The notes: generated from the letters alone by a model not told the origin. A stretch of 64,000 nt of DNA from Albugo candida (GCA_905220665.1 CAJNAR010000020.1:1-64000); one strand, 5' to 3'. Positions 44,680 through 55,947 are shown, counted from the first letter of the stretch. Numbers and translations: made by a program.

Positions 44680-45073
44680 TCAGCAAGCTGAAGCTGCTTC
44701 CAGTAAATCGGTCGCTTCTTGTAGGATCTCTCGCATACTTTCATTATCTTCATCTGCGTCAGATTTGCAAGATTGATAAACTTTTTGCAATGCGGCGAAC
44801 GCCTCTTTTAGGCGTGCTTGGCAGTCCGGCAACATCGTTTGTGTTTCGAGTAACACCTCCTCCTGCTTTCGAATGTCCGCTTCGTCTTTTTGCTCAGCAC
44901 GCATTTTACTTATGCGTGAAGATTGCACATCATATTCCTTGGCATAGTACTCAAGATCTTTTTTAATTCTGATTCAAATAAAAGAAATGGTTAGACTTTG
45001 ACCACAGACCATTTGCCAACTCGATATACCGGCGTAGAATGTTTACTTTGAGCTTCAATTCCTTATCCGCCAT
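44680..45073 (-). CDS. TBCA: Tubulin-folding cofactor A, two exons
   Basis: Join of 45,073-45,030 and 44,968-44,680 gives 110 codons. The 61-bp intron has GTATAT...CAG ends and splits an Arg codon after its second base. The product begins MADKELKLKVNILRRIKKDL and continues through SSRISKMRA, RKQEEVLLETQTMLPDCQAR and LKEAFAALQKV. It matches TBCA across its three-helix bundle (human: QAEILQESRMMIPDCQRRL). Length equals the usual 105-115 residues. TBCA binds newly folded beta-tubulin and hands it on in the cofactor pathway. The second-exon frame alone would start at GTG, which is why the upstream exon is needed. It is divergent from the FKBP15-like gene, with 810 bp between them. Confidence 0.92.
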
Positions 45074-45883
45074 TGTCGCTATAAATGACTATTCTGACCA
45101 ATCAACAAGCGCCTGGCAAATGTTCAAACAATGCAACATAACTTGTGACCGAGCAGGCATGTGTTTGTCGTGCAGCAATTCATGAAAACCACCTTATATA
45201 TCTCATTTCTTGACTTAATTCTTCCTTCTATCTTGACCAAACGTTCATGAAACCATCATTCAGATTCACACAATAGTTTTAGAAGGACAAATTTACACTC
45301 CACGTTAATATATCGCGGACTTCAGATCATGGTAATCGTGCTGTAGTTTGATTTCAGACAGCATGTAGCGTAGGAGTACTCGTCTTTATAAGCACACTTT
45401 CATATCTTGACAGTATGAATGATTAAATGACGTGAATTGTACTTTTCTGCTTTCGTATAGCGGGATGAGCTAAATTATTGAGCAATTATGCTGCTGTCGG
45501 AGAAGTGGAAAATGACTGCTCATGAATGAAGTGTTCAGTGGATGAAAGTCACCTAAGGAAGCGATGTTTTAGATATGATAAAGATTACTGTGTCTGTCGT
45601 TGTTTCTTTCTGTTCATCGGCTGTGGTAACAAAATCTTGAGCCCATATTCGCATTAAGTATAACGATGAAGGGGATAAATCCTGCCCAAGTATCGAATCC
45701 GAGCAAGCATGCAAAGATGGATGTACAGTATGAATTATAGTTTTGCTTTCAATCTCTTTAGTTATAGATCTTCATTCGCTTCGGATAATTGCATCAGTTT
45801 TTATGCTTTTTTTGGCGCTCTGAGAGCTTACTTGGTCAGAGTACAGTACCATAAACGGCGTACAAACTGAAGGAACCTCTAAT
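45074..45883. other. Divergent promoter region, TBCA and FKBP15-like gene
   Basis: This is non-coding between two divergent starts. CTTCATTCGCTTCGG at about 45,771 resembles the oomycete initiator (TCATTY) and lies 110 bp before the FKBP15-like ATG. I see nothing else. Confidence 0.35.
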
Positions 45884-48664
45884 ATGACAGATAATGACGA
45901 CAAGGTTGAGCGAATTGTGCACGCTTGTGGTGTGTACTTGTATCTGATTGACAAAGAAACAAACAACTATAAACAACAAACCGATTCTGTTGTGGGATGC
46001 GTTCTTTTGAGTAACGATACTTCTACTTTCTATCGTTTGCTCTTTTATGACACTCAAAAGAAAAGTATTCTGACAATCACTTTGCCTTCTGGGGGCTCGT
46101 GGCTTCAGATTCATCCGCAGGCGGATAATTGCGTGCGTATCGATGACAATTTATCGAAAGAACCTGGATGTACACTACGTTTTCGAAGCACAAGCGAGCT
46201 ACAAGCTTTCTTAACTGCCATGGTATGTGCACAAGCACAGCTCACTTTGATTTGTCTTCGTGATAAAGGAAATAAAAAAGAAGTGAATCCTTTTGTGCAA
46301 ATTCTCACTCCGCAATTTGGTAAAAAGGAAAAATTTCTGGAGAGAAAAGATTTGGCAGGAATTCACATTTCTACGTGGAAAAATGACATGAGCATGCTCC
46401 CATTCTCGGGGAACGATCCAGTCAAACTTCTTCTCGACCGCGATCGGAGTCAAGCTATTCAACAAGATAAACGCAAAATACACTTGGGTGACATGAAAAA
46501 TGATTTGGTGACCGCTACAATTGCTGATGGGATTTTGGGGATGCAACGCCATGAGAGTCGCTATGTGTTCATAGCTATGCCTGCAAATAAGCAATGGATG
46601 ATTGCTCATATAGAACTTTTGAAAATCAAAAAGGGTCATGGGAACCTTGATGATGCGGGGGATATTGCCAGAAATTCAGAGCAATCAACGAGAAATTCTA
46701 GCGAAGAATTGATCAATAGAATGGCGTCCCTTTCAAGAGCTGGATCACACGGACTCGGCCAATATGTCACTGTAGCTACTGGCAGATCAGTTGGGAATGA
46801 CAAAGACACGACAGAATTGCGTGAATCAATTGATAGCTCGGATAGTTTTCAGTCGAGGCGTCACTCTACTATTGTGGATGCCTTAGCAGCTCCCGGTCAA
46901 GCAATTCCTTTGGTTGGATTGCATCAGGCAAACGAAATTGGATTCGAAAAAGATACAATGCAGAAATCCTCACCTGTTATGAAAAATGCTGCATTTGATG
47001 TTGAAGAAACTTACACTATGGATGCTGGTATCCGCCTTAAGATCTCTGACGAGGGGAGCTCTGTTACTACTACGAAAGACTTCTCACTTGCCGATTTGCT
47101 GAAGGAACAAGAAAAGTTGAATTCCATGCGACAAGAATTGGACAAGCAGAGGCAAACGATCGCAGAATCTTATAGGGGCAACTCAGAGAACCAGAATGAG
47201 AGAACTAGTTCAAAGTTACAAATGAAGATAGCCGAGAATAGCGGTTCATCAAGTTTGGTTGTCGCATCTCCAGCATCAGACGCGTACCCTATCGATGGAA
47301 AAAACACCAAGTTCAAGTCGACGGCCCCACCCACAGCAGCACCTTTATTTGCAAGAGAGGTGAACAGCGGGCTCACAAATGGAGTCCAGAATGTACCTTG
47401 TCCGAGCTTGCCGTGGCAGCATTCCTCTCCTTCGATGATACCTTCTTCGATGAGTATCTCCACGTTCCCACCATACCAAAATACAAAATTTTCTATCAAC
47501 AATCACGAAATGTCTAATCTGAATGTGGAAAGCAATTTCCTCAAGCTGCAACGCACTTCTACTGCCATTGAGAACTCCGTTCATGATCTGCACTCCAAAT
47601 TAGATCGACTCAACAATGCAACTTTGCTGCGATCAACAGCATCTTCAGTTCCGTTCAATGGCAATTTTGGATCGTCAGCCAATTTGATGGCATCAGGCCT
47701 TGAATTCTCTTCTCACAATGGATCATCATCCGCGCTGCTGTTGAAGCATATTGAACGTGCGTTGACCCAGAAAGATGAACTACATCAGAGTGTGATGAAT
47801 CTAACCAAAGCTAATGAGTCTTCACGGTTCACCATTGAAGATCTGTCCAATAAAATAGATGCATTACATCGCGAAAATCATCGATTGATTGAAAGAAACT
47901 CTGAAACCAATTTGTCTTATCAGGAAGAGCACCGTCTTGAACTACGCGAAACTAAGTTACAGCTACAACATGATCAGGATGAGTTAAAGAAGGCGCGGCT
48001 TGAGAATCAGCAGCTGCGTCAAACCATACTTCATCGCGATAATGAGTTACAAACATTGCGACAAGATATGGACTTGTCCGTGCAGCAACAAGTTGATTCC
48101 TTGCGAAGGTCTTTACAAGAGCAAGTGGATTCTAGCTCTGAAGGCACCACGAGACAACTAACATCCGAGAGGAAAAAGCTGGAAGAAGCTCTACACGAAA
48201 CAAGAGAACAACTTGACAAGTATATGAAGCAAAATGAAAGGCTGAAGGTGGATCTTGATCAGTTGGAAGGGCAGCATGTTCAACTTGAGGAAAAAATACG
48301 AGCCGGACAACGTGACCACAGCAATCAAATAGAAGAAATGGAGACAAAGCAACAAAAACTCTGTGACCGTGAGACGAAATACATGGGAGAGATTCAGTCT
48401 TTGAAGAAGTCGCTTGTACAAGCCGAGAGTTTATTGAGCGAGAAGGAGCGAATCATTGTCAACATGAAAGATGAACATACCAAGCGAGATGTTGAGGCGA
48501 TAAGTGGATGGGTGAAAGAATCTATGAACGGGATCTACTTTTACTTCCAGGACGCTTTTGACGAAGAGAATGAGTTCAATGGCAAAGAAATTGTCACCGC
48601 TATTCGACAAGTTTTGAAGCAGCAGACGCTCGATATTTTGTCCAAGCTTGAAGCTCATCTCTAG
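45884..48664 (+). CDS. FKBP15/WAFL-like coiled-coil protein
   Basis: The gene encodes 926 residues in one exon. Residues about 8-120 form a WH1/EVH1-like domain (ACGVYLYLIDKETNNYKQQ, STFYRLLFYDTQKKSI) like the N-terminus of FKBP15. Residues about 165-255 resemble an FKBP fold with a degraded active site (ADGILGMQRHESRYVFIAMP against GMLGMKKGGKRLLIVPP in animals), so isomerase activity is doubtful. A Ser-rich middle follows. Residues about 610-880 are strong coiled coil (RLELRETKLQLQHDQDELKK and onward). FKBP15 acts at early endosomes with WASP/actin; a similar endosome-actin role is inferred here. The C-terminus falls in an 18-bp tandem repeat that contains the stop codon. Confidence 0.8.
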   Translation: MTDNDDKVERIVHACGVYLYLIDKETNNYKQQTDSVVGCVLLSNDTSTFYRLLFYDTQKKSILTITLPSGGSWLQIHPQADNCVRIDDNLSKEPGCTLRFRSTSELQAFLTAMVCAQAQLTLICLRDKGNKKEVNPFVQILTPQFGKKEKFLERKDLAGIHISTWKNDMSMLPFSGNDPVKLLLDRDRSQAIQQDKRKIHLGDMKNDLVTATIADGILGMQRHESRYVFIAMPANKQWMIAHIELLKIKKGHGNLDDAGDIARNSEQSTRNSSEELINRMASLSRAGSHGLGQYVTVATGRSVGNDKDTTELRESIDSSDSFQSRRHSTIVDALAAPGQAIPLVGLHQANEIGFEKDTMQKSSPVMKNAAFDVEETYTMDAGIRLKISDEGSSVTTTKDFSLADLLKEQEKLNSMRQELDKQRQTIAESYRGNSENQNERTSSKLQMKIAENSGSSSLVVASPASDAYPIDGKNTKFKSTAPPTAAPLFAREVNSGLTNGVQNVPCPSLPWQHSSPSMIPSSMSISTFPPYQNTKFSINNHEMSNLNVESNFLKLQRTSTAIENSVHDLHSKLDRLNNATLLRSTASSVPFNGNFGSSANLMASGLEFSSHNGSSSALLLKHIERALTQKDELHQSVMNLTKANESSRFTIEDLSNKIDALHRENHRLIERNSETNLSYQEEHRLELRETKLQLQHDQDELKKARLENQQLRQTILHRDNELQTLRQDMDLSVQQQVDSLRRSLQEQVDSSSEGTTRQLTSERKKLEEALHETREQLDKYMKQNERLKVDLDQLEGQHVQLEEKIRAGQRDHSNQIEEMETKQQKLCDRETKYMGEIQSLKKSLVQAESLLSEKERIIVNMKDEHTKRDVEAISGWVKESMNGIYFYFQDAFDEENEFNGKEIVTAIRQVLKQQTLDILSKLEAHL

Positions 48665-48698
48665 CTTAAAGCTCATCTCTAGCTTAAAGCTCATCTCT
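48645..48698. repeat. 18-bp x 3 tandem repeat across a stop codon
   Basis: AGCTT(G/A)AAGCTCATCTCT occurs at 48,645-48,662, 48,663-48,680 and 48,681-48,698. The first copy encodes the last codons (KLEAHL) of the FKBP15-like protein, and the TAG stop spans the first junction (48,662-48,664). Units 2 and 3 are identical and unit 1 differs at one base. Each further unit repeats the stop, so repeat expansion cannot lengthen the protein. Confidence 0.95.
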
Positions 48699-49167
48699 TG
48701 CGGCAACCTGGGCGTGAGTAGGTTGTGGCTTCTTCGATCTTTCAGTGAGCATGCTATACGAGTGCATCTGCTGGGCAACCGGGATCAGATAGTAGCGATG
48801 AAGACTGATGAGTGCAAATCATTTAAACGCTGAAAGAAGGCAATGTATCCACTCCCTTCGCTTTCTCACATGTACATATAGTCGTCAAATGTACAGAAGT
48901 CGATCCAGTACACATCAAGGACACTTCAGTGACAAGTGAAATTACAATTAGCTGTTGTTTGAAGCCTAGTAAACTTCAAGTACATGTTGCGACCATATTT
49001 AATCCATCTAAGCAACAGACCCAAATTCTACTCTTCGAAAATTTTAAGCTTGGATCAAGGCGTACAGATGCATTCGCATCATCACTGAATTCTTGATGGA
49101 GTAGATGCTGGATCAGACAGCTTTTGCTTGACATTGCACGGAGCATTATTTTGGGTAATGGACAATG
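48699..49167. other. Convergent 3' intergenic region
   Basis: This is spacer between the convergent FKBP15-like and CAF-1 genes. Nothing is recognised. Confidence 0.4.
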
Positions 49168-51737
49168 TTACTTCGCCTTTTGCTTGATCTGCGAAGGCGT
49201 ACTTGCTGAGGATTCAAATTCTCTTGCTTTTCGTAGCTGAGGAGACTCAAAGTTGGGAGAACACAGGCGTTGTCCAAGCTGCGAGACCAGAGTATATTCG
49301 CATGATCCGTTAGCAATGACATCTTTGTTTGTGTCATGAGAATGCTGACAGAAAAATGGGCCCTCAATTTGGATAAGAAGCTTTTTCAAGACACGTTTGC
49401 TTCTTTTGCTGCTTTGATGGCATGTCTGACCACTTATTTTTTGCATATTGTCGTCTAGCTCCGTATCACTCGAGCATTGTCCATCTTCCCTGTACTCTAT
49501 TTCATTATCATGTGCAAGCCAGGAATCATTGTAGTCAAGACAATTATCCTCATCTTCAGATTCATGTTCACTCTCATCGGACAAGCTCTCGCCAGGTTCT
49601 TCCTCTTCCCATTCGTCATCGCTATCAACACTATAGTCTACGTTTCCCGCTCTAGCAAATGGACGTCGACCATTCCGGAGTAAGTGAGATGTCTTATTGA
49701 AAGTACCATAGAAAGCTGGACGATGGTTTTCAGCAAATTGTAGCAACTTCATGATACCAAGCTTCTCATGTCTTTGACGTTTGCATGTCCAGTTACTCAT
49801 AGATAGTTTTCGGGCTTGGTTTGATTTGGTAAAATTCTCGGATGCACCGCATGCGAGTTCTCCAGTCCCCTCACGCATATGCTTGGCTGAGGTTTTATTT
49901 GTTGCCACCCAGTGCACGGCTTCATCGAACGACGACATATTTCCGTTGCGAAATTTGTTGTCAGGATACCGGTCTTGACCATACGATTGCACTCCACTTG
50001 GGCAGGTAGCTGTCAGAATTTTTGGAACTGCACACACTCCACCTTCCAGGGTGCTCGAGTCGAGACCAGGTCCAGTTTGTTCATTGCCAGTGGAGTCGAT
50101 GGACCGAAAATAAGAGACCATAGATTTTTTCCGCTTATTGGCCAGCATTCTTTCTTGCTCAAGTGCTTCTTCGCGTCTTCGTTTTTCAAACTTCTTTTGC
50201 TCAAATTTATCACCTTCTGATCTTTCCTTGTGATCTCGTTTGGCTTGTTTCTCATTATCCTTGCGCTCGCGGTACTTCCCTCGCCTGATTTCGGACTCTA
50301 TAATGTGTGAGAATCTGGCAACTTTTGCTTCCTCTAAACTCACTTTGACCTCGTCTATAGGCTGCTGGTGTAGCAGATGTAAGATACGGGCTAATGTTCT
50401 TAGCTGTTGGCCGAGACGCTTACGATGCTTACGCATCCTCCTGATCAATTTTTGTGCCTCAGATGAGAAAACCTGCTCAATATTACCTACTTCCCAGAGC
50501 CATAACGCCCTATCACTTGTATCTTCAAATATATTTGGTCTTTGAGGTCGAGCCCCGTAGCAGTGGCGCTGTGCGAGAATCTTAAATTCCATTTCTAGCC
50601 ACAGGGAGAGTGTTGAAAGAATTTCACTTTGATCGATTTTCACATTAAAATGTGATAAAAGTTGCTCCATTAACGCAGTCAGGGTGAGAGATTTGCCTTG
50701 TACATAATGACCCAGGAACGAACGCAAAGATGTTGGACATTCCACAATTTTTGTCTCGTCAAATGCTTCCACTCGATCTTGTAAAGCCAATCGAACGCTA
50801 TCAAATTGCAATGAAATTTTTCTTTGTTGCTGTTCCGCAGTTTCATTGACGTCGAGATTGCTTTTCAAATTGTGGTCTTTCCCCAAACCATAAACTTCCT
50901 GCAACATCGAAAACTCTTCTCCAGAAGAGAAGTTTGAGCATCCCTGTAGAGATTTACATAAAGATAGCAGATCCGCGAGCTTCTGTTTGTACATTTCGAC
51001 ACGCGTCTTCGTGACAGCATCTAATATGGCTGGTGCATCTTCGACTTCGACTTTGTCACATTTGCCTGCGTCGTTTGTGTCCTCCACTAAAGTTAAGCTA
51101 GTGGCAGTAGTTGTACTGAGAACATCATCTTGCGTTTCATGCTCCTTTTTTCGGTTCTTTTTTACTTTTGTAATTAGTTCTTCGTTTATCTCGTCAAATT
51201 CCCTGCGGGTAGACATTTGACCTCGTTGAGGTTGCCGAACACTCGATGTTTCTATCTTATCCCGTTTGGATCGTTTCTTATTGGATTTTGTATAATCCTC
51301 CATTAGAACTCCAGTAGAATTTACGTTCGTGTCGGGTGTAATTCTCATTGACTCTGTGGCTTGTGCTGCTTCCAAAAGATGCTTCTCAATGATATCCGAT
51401 TGAAAGCTATTTAGGTCTTTCTCTTTCACATCGAGCACTGTCACCGAAAGCGGCGTACTTGTGTCCACCGCAGATTCTTGATTGTCTAATGGAGGTTCAA
51501 GATCCTTTTCACCCTTGGAAGCTTTTGTGATTTCTAAGATCGTTATGTTATCATCTTCTTCATTACACACCCGCTCTTTCAACGGGTCCAAATCCGTGGA
51601 AGCCAATCCTTTTTTCGGTGAAAAGAACGCGTCAATAGAGACTTGGCGAACGTTCTTCCGTGAATTTGGATCCTGACATAAGAATGTGAATTACAACGTT
51701 ATGAAAACCAGAAAACTATTATTCGTACCTCGTCCAT
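49168..51737 (-). CDS. CHAF1A: CAF-1 large subunit (p150), two exons
   Basis: Join of 51,737-51,729 and 51,672-49,168 gives 837 codons. The first exon is only ATGGACGAG (MDE). The 56-bp intron has GTACG...CAG ends, phase 0. Directly after it comes QVSIDAFFSPKK, a canonical PCNA-binding PIP box (Q-x2-I-x2-F-F), as in CAF-1 and other replication proteins. Residues about 470-525 form a KER-like Lys/Glu/Arg helix (EKQAKRDHKERS, EKRRREEALEQERMLANKRK). The family signature follows: MKLLQFAENHRPAFYGTF, then an acidic block DYSVDSDDEWEEEEPGESL. CAF-1 deposits H3-H4 behind the replication fork, recruited by PCNA. The intronless frame would begin at TTG and lose the PIP box, so the two-exon model is strongly preferred. 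Confidence 0.93.
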
Positions 51738-53866
51738 AGTTGCGTCCTGTTCCCCGATATCGAGCCAAAGCCAAAATGGGGCTCGGATTCAGCAGACTTT
51801 GTGCGTTCCTCCTATCACAGGGTCTTATATTTAAAGCAGCTCCGACATAAACGCAGGTAAATGTCTTCGCGAGAGGACTGACCACTACGAGTCAGCCTCT
51901 CTGTACTTGGTGCACTCTCCAAAGCATCCTTCTGTCTTGATGCGTTTGAACTTCTCAGTACAAGTGAGGCATGAGTAGAGTACGTAGAGCGTAATATTGC
52001 GGCAGAAAACTCTTACTATCAGCAATATATCGTCAATGTGAGCCAGTAGGTCAAGAAAAATATTTTTTTAGAGAAAAAGGCTGAAGAAGAACAGAAATAC
52101 TTCTGGTACTCGTTACGCAACTTTCAACTTTAATATCTATCGCAATACTACAGTGAGACTATCTACAATCACACAGGATCACCTGGAAGGCTTACTATCG
52201 TCGTATACGCAAAAAGAGTTTATCTTTGGTTGCTAGCACAAAATATTCTAATAAGCCATCGTGGAAGAGCTTCGACCTGTTCGAAGACCAATGTATTTGA
52301 GCTGCATTTTCTATACCAACGCGCTGGATCTGTGATAGAGAGCGTGATGATGTGTTGTATATATGGAAACATGACAACACAGCCTAATTTCGGTCACAAC
52401 AAAGCGTAATTCTACGAGCATTGTCTATAAAGTATTTACATCAAGTAGGACATCAAGCTATGGTATAGTGAGAAAGAAGGAGTCACGTCATGGGCTAGAG
52501 GAACTCAGCACGGGGCTTCTCTGGCACAAATAGAGACCATGTGATGTTCTCCGACACCGTGAAGTAGTGAAAATGCTCCAAGCTGCATGGTGTGTAATCA
52601 AATTGCGGAGGTGCCTCATAGGTTGGTATACCCAATTTATGTCACATTATGCTATGGTGATAGGCAACGACTGTGGTACAAGCAAGCTAAGGGTGTATTG
52701 GGTGAAAGTCGGAGTATGACATAGTGATGCATCAATCTCTTCCCAACCAGACAAAATGGCATGATTTCTACTCGACGAATTAAGGAACCTTTTTAGTGCA
52801 CATGGGCACAAGACGGCATCGAGCCAGAACTACGAATTCATTCGCCAACACAAGACATCAATATGCATCAAGTCTGCGTTAGACAATCGCTAGAGGTCAA
52901 ACTGAATGGATCCTCCCATAAAAGTATATCTTGAAGACTTCTGTACTCGAAAAATGTCGACTTGTATACCCCTTTTCATGTACTTTGAATGTAGAAAACG
53001 TCCTTAACAGTACTATTATTTTGGAATAACACAGTATGAGTCGAAATCGAACCTTCAACATGACTTGGATTTTTAGACCTCCTCCGATGCTCTCTGCGAT
53101 GTCGAGTAATGACGTTATCAGCTGGATGGGTCATTTAGTTCATGAATATTGATAAACCGGCCGCTAGGAGAAAGCCCTGGCCGTACATTTGCGATCTAGT
53201 TTCCAGCAAAATATAAAGTCTGTAAGTTCGAGTTGGAAATTATACGCGTGGATGCCTGCACTAGAATCACTATAAGGAAAAAATGCATTCCCAGGTGAGC
53301 ATGGATGCTCGTTTCCGACTGGTTTTAGGGGTAGTAGTCTGTTTGTATTGACAGGCATATATATTTAACACCGTTTGGCGTACTGCTGGTCTTCAGCTTT
53401 CTGGTATTGGATTCTTTGCTGTCATAAGAAGAGATATCATTTACGAAGCTTGTTTATCACAAGGATCCCAGCCAAATGCAATGAATATCGGCAAGTCAAA
53501 GATATCAATTGGGTTTAAGAAAGCGCGCATTGAAAAATCAATAATTCGCGAATGCTGTGATTCAATTTGCGTTGAGATCTTCTATTTTGTGGTAAGGTGC
53601 CACTATCACTAAGTAGGTGTGCCCTTGCGAGCCTTGCGAAACACGACCCGAGTCAGGTCGATTATTATCGACATTGATTTGGTATCGCACTAGCCACTTC
53701 TGCTTATCAGGACCGAGTATAGTAGGAGTGCGACCTTCCTCACTGTAGAGGCGATTGCTAGCGTCGTCTCATTTGATTCGCCAAATAACCTGTAGCTTGG
53801 AACTTCTCGTTTCGAAATTTAATAATTATACCACACGCACATAACGTGAAGTCTGATTCTGTGGCA
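51738..53866. other. 2.1-kb gap, nothing recognised
   Basis: This lies between the divergent CAF-1 p150 and TTC9-like genes. I scanned it for long open frames, tandem repeats, TIRs and tRNA boxes and found none I can support. Given the density of neighbouring genes, a spliced short gene or non-coding RNA could be hidden here. Confidence 0.4.
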
Positions 53867-54517
53867 ATGTCGGACGCAGAAGTACTTCAGTACAAACCAC
53901 GCCTTGGCAACTTGAGCGTTTCTGAGAAAATTAATGAGGCGGAAATGTTGAAGGCTCAAGGGAACATATATGTCAAGTCGGGTGATTACAATCGCGCTCT
54001 ATCGAAATATGCAATGGTACGATTTTCTTGAATATGAAGCTCTAATGAGTTACTTTATTGCTCCCAACTCGTGCAGGTATTTGCATACGTCAATGGACTG
54101 TTTACGAAGTCGGATTCAATGGCAATGTATAGTTCTAAGAGTGAAGCAGCAATGCTTTGTGGTCAGGATGAAGCACAGAAGATTCAGCTATTAAAGCAAG
54201 CTGTATGGTCAAATATGGCACTATGCTACTTGAAAACTGATAAGCCTGCTAAAGCTATAGAAGTTTGTGATAAAATTTTGAGTTTGGACTGTCTCCATTC
54301 GAAGGCTCTGTTTCGAAAAAGTCAAGCACTAGCTCATATGCACCATTACGATCGGGCAAAGGCGATCTTGAGGCAATTAGTAGAAAAGGAGCCTTCCAAC
54401 TCGATAGTAAGGAAGGAATACGTCGCTGTCAGTCAATTCGAAAAAAAAGTGCAGAAAGAAGAAAACAGTAAAAGCTCATTTGCAAACATCTTCAATAAAA
54501 ATTCTTGCTCCATGTAA
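53867..54517 (+). CDS. TTC9-like TPR protein, two exons
   Basis: Join of 53,867-54,016 and 54,077-54,517 gives 196 codons. The 60-bp intron has GTACG...GCAG ends, phase 0. The start is the ATG at 53,867; an upstream in-frame GTG is not a likely start. TPR 1 is KAQGNIYVKSGDYNRALSKY. A linker spans the intron. TPRs 2 and 3 are AVWSNMALCYLKTDKPAKAI and SKALFRKSQALAHMHHYDRA. Layout and length resemble TTC9 and the TPR half of FKBP-type co-chaperones. There is no isomerase domain. A protein-binding, perhaps chaperone-linked role is inferred. Its stop lies 38 bp from the stop of the convergent TMCO4-like gene. Confidence 0.8.
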
Positions 54518-54556
54518 ACTCGAAGTCATCTGACAAACACGTGCACTTTGCATTCT

Positions 54557-55918
54557 TTATTCCCGACCAGCGGATCTTAAATGCGGCGCAACACGCTCAG
54601 CAATTCGTGACATAAAGGGACCATAGCTATGACCAAACTGAGTTGTAATAACTGGTGGAATCAAATCGGAGACGTCTACATTGATTCCATCGGTTAGTTT
54701 ATCATCAAATGCTTTGATTGCAGCACATCCACTCGCGACTTTGTCATTTCCATGCATGTTAGAGACCCAAAAGAGATTGGACAGAACAGCATCACGCGTT
54801 GAAAAGACATTGATCATTCTACCTCCATTTGCGGAATCAATTTCGTCGGTAACGACTTTTAATTTTGAGCACTCTGGAATAAACGCACCGCCAAAAAATA
54901 CCGCATTTGTGACGAAACGCTCTTCCGTATCCCGCTCTTGACGAATACGAGCCAACTCTTGCAGTGCTTGAAATATCACCGCTGCACCTAGTGAATGCCC
55001 GAATAAACTCACTTTACGATTTTTTGTGATCGCAGGTTGAGACGCCAAAACGTGTGCTAACATTATTCCAATGAGATTCGCTTTATTTTGCGCTTTGTGC
55101 CAGGGATTTCCGGCAAAATGAGACACTATTGACGAGATCGCGGAGACCGAGTTGACAGTACTGCTACCAAATCCGTTTTTTTGTCCTAATAAATTGTTCG
55201 CATTTGTACAAAACTGATTCCAATCTTCGATGCTGCCTGCCTCCCAATAGACATTGTAAAGAACGTGCTGGGACTCCTCAGCGCTCATCGAATTCTCAGT
55301 ACAGCTTTGTTTGTCAAGAGACGTCGCCTTCCATGAACTCCAATTACGTAAAGGATCAGCGCTCTGTGTCATAAACCCATTAATACAAAAGATCACATGA
55401 TCGCTTTGGCTTTCTTCCCCGCACATGTGCTCAATCTTCATCTGTTCAATAACTCTTCGATTTTTGATCAAATTGATCGAAGCTTGCGCCCCATCAAATG
55501 CACTGGACCAAAGAGATGTTGCTGAGGTCCCACCACTAGTTTTGGCATCTTGTGTCATCGAGGAACGATTTGAGGCGTTGTGCGAAACTGGGCGCATCCA
55601 TGCATTCAACGCACCAAAAACTCCACCCGTAGCGGCAGCCACAACGTCAGCGAATTGATACTCTTGAACATGTTTCTTGTTGACTTCATTTCTGACGTCT
55701 GACACTAAATGTTGAATTTCTGCCTGATACAAAAGTCGCATTTGTAGTTGCACGTGGCACATTATCAAATTGTAATCTTCTCTTTCATTGCACCCAGCAC
55801 TCAGGACGTCTATTTTGCTCTGAATTCCAGCAAATTTCTCTTGATTTGCAATATCGCGCTTGCGTAATATCGCAAGATCGACCGAAATTCGCTCAAGTGG
55901 TTCTTTGTACCGAGTCAT
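54557..55918 (-). CDS. TMCO4/DUF726-type alpha/beta hydrolase
   Basis: The protein has 453 residues from ATG 55,918; the codon before it is TTG. The core has HVIFCINGFMTQ (oxyanion region), SLFGHSLGAAVIFQAL (nucleophile elbow G-x-S-x-G) and a late DVSDLIPP...QFGHSYG that supplies a candidate catalytic His. This is the DUF726/TMCO4 family, Golgi- or membrane-linked proteins with a hydrolase fold. The paired transmembrane helices of animal TMCO4 are not obvious, only a weakly hydrophobic VVAAATGGVFGALNAW near residue 110. The substrate is unknown. The MULE right next to the start (first TIR base at 55,948) leaves only about 30 bp of own upstream sequence, so the promoter may lie inside the transposon. 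Confidence 0.75.
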   Translation of the reverse strand: MTRYKEPLERISVDLAILRKRDIANQEKFAGIQSKIDVLSAGCNEREDYNLIMCHVQLQMRLLYQAEIQHLVSDVRNEVNKKHVQEYQFADVVAAATGGVFGALNAWMRPVSHNASNRSSMTQDAKTSGGTSATSLWSSAFDGAQASINLIKNRRVIEQMKIEHMCGEESQSDHVIFCINGFMTQSADPLRNWSSWKATSLDKQSCTENSMSAEESQHVLYNVYWEAGSIEDWNQFCTNANNLLGQKNGFGSSTVNSVSAISSIVSHFAGNPWHKAQNKANLIGIMLAHVLASQPAITKNRKVSLFGHSLGAAVIFQALQELARIRQERDTEERFVTNAVFFGGAFIPECSKLKVVTDEIDSANGGRMINVFSTRDAVLSNLFWVSNMHGNDKVASGCAAIKAFDDKLTDGINVDVSDLIPPVITTQFGHSYGPFMSRIAERVAPHLRSAGRE

Positions 55919-55947
55919 CAAAACTGACCATAATTGGATAAAAAACT

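Noticed and set aside
54500..54517. C-terminal prenylation signal (CaaX) in the TPR protein
   Set aside because: The end is SCSM, with Cys third from the end and not fourth, so it does not fit CaaX.
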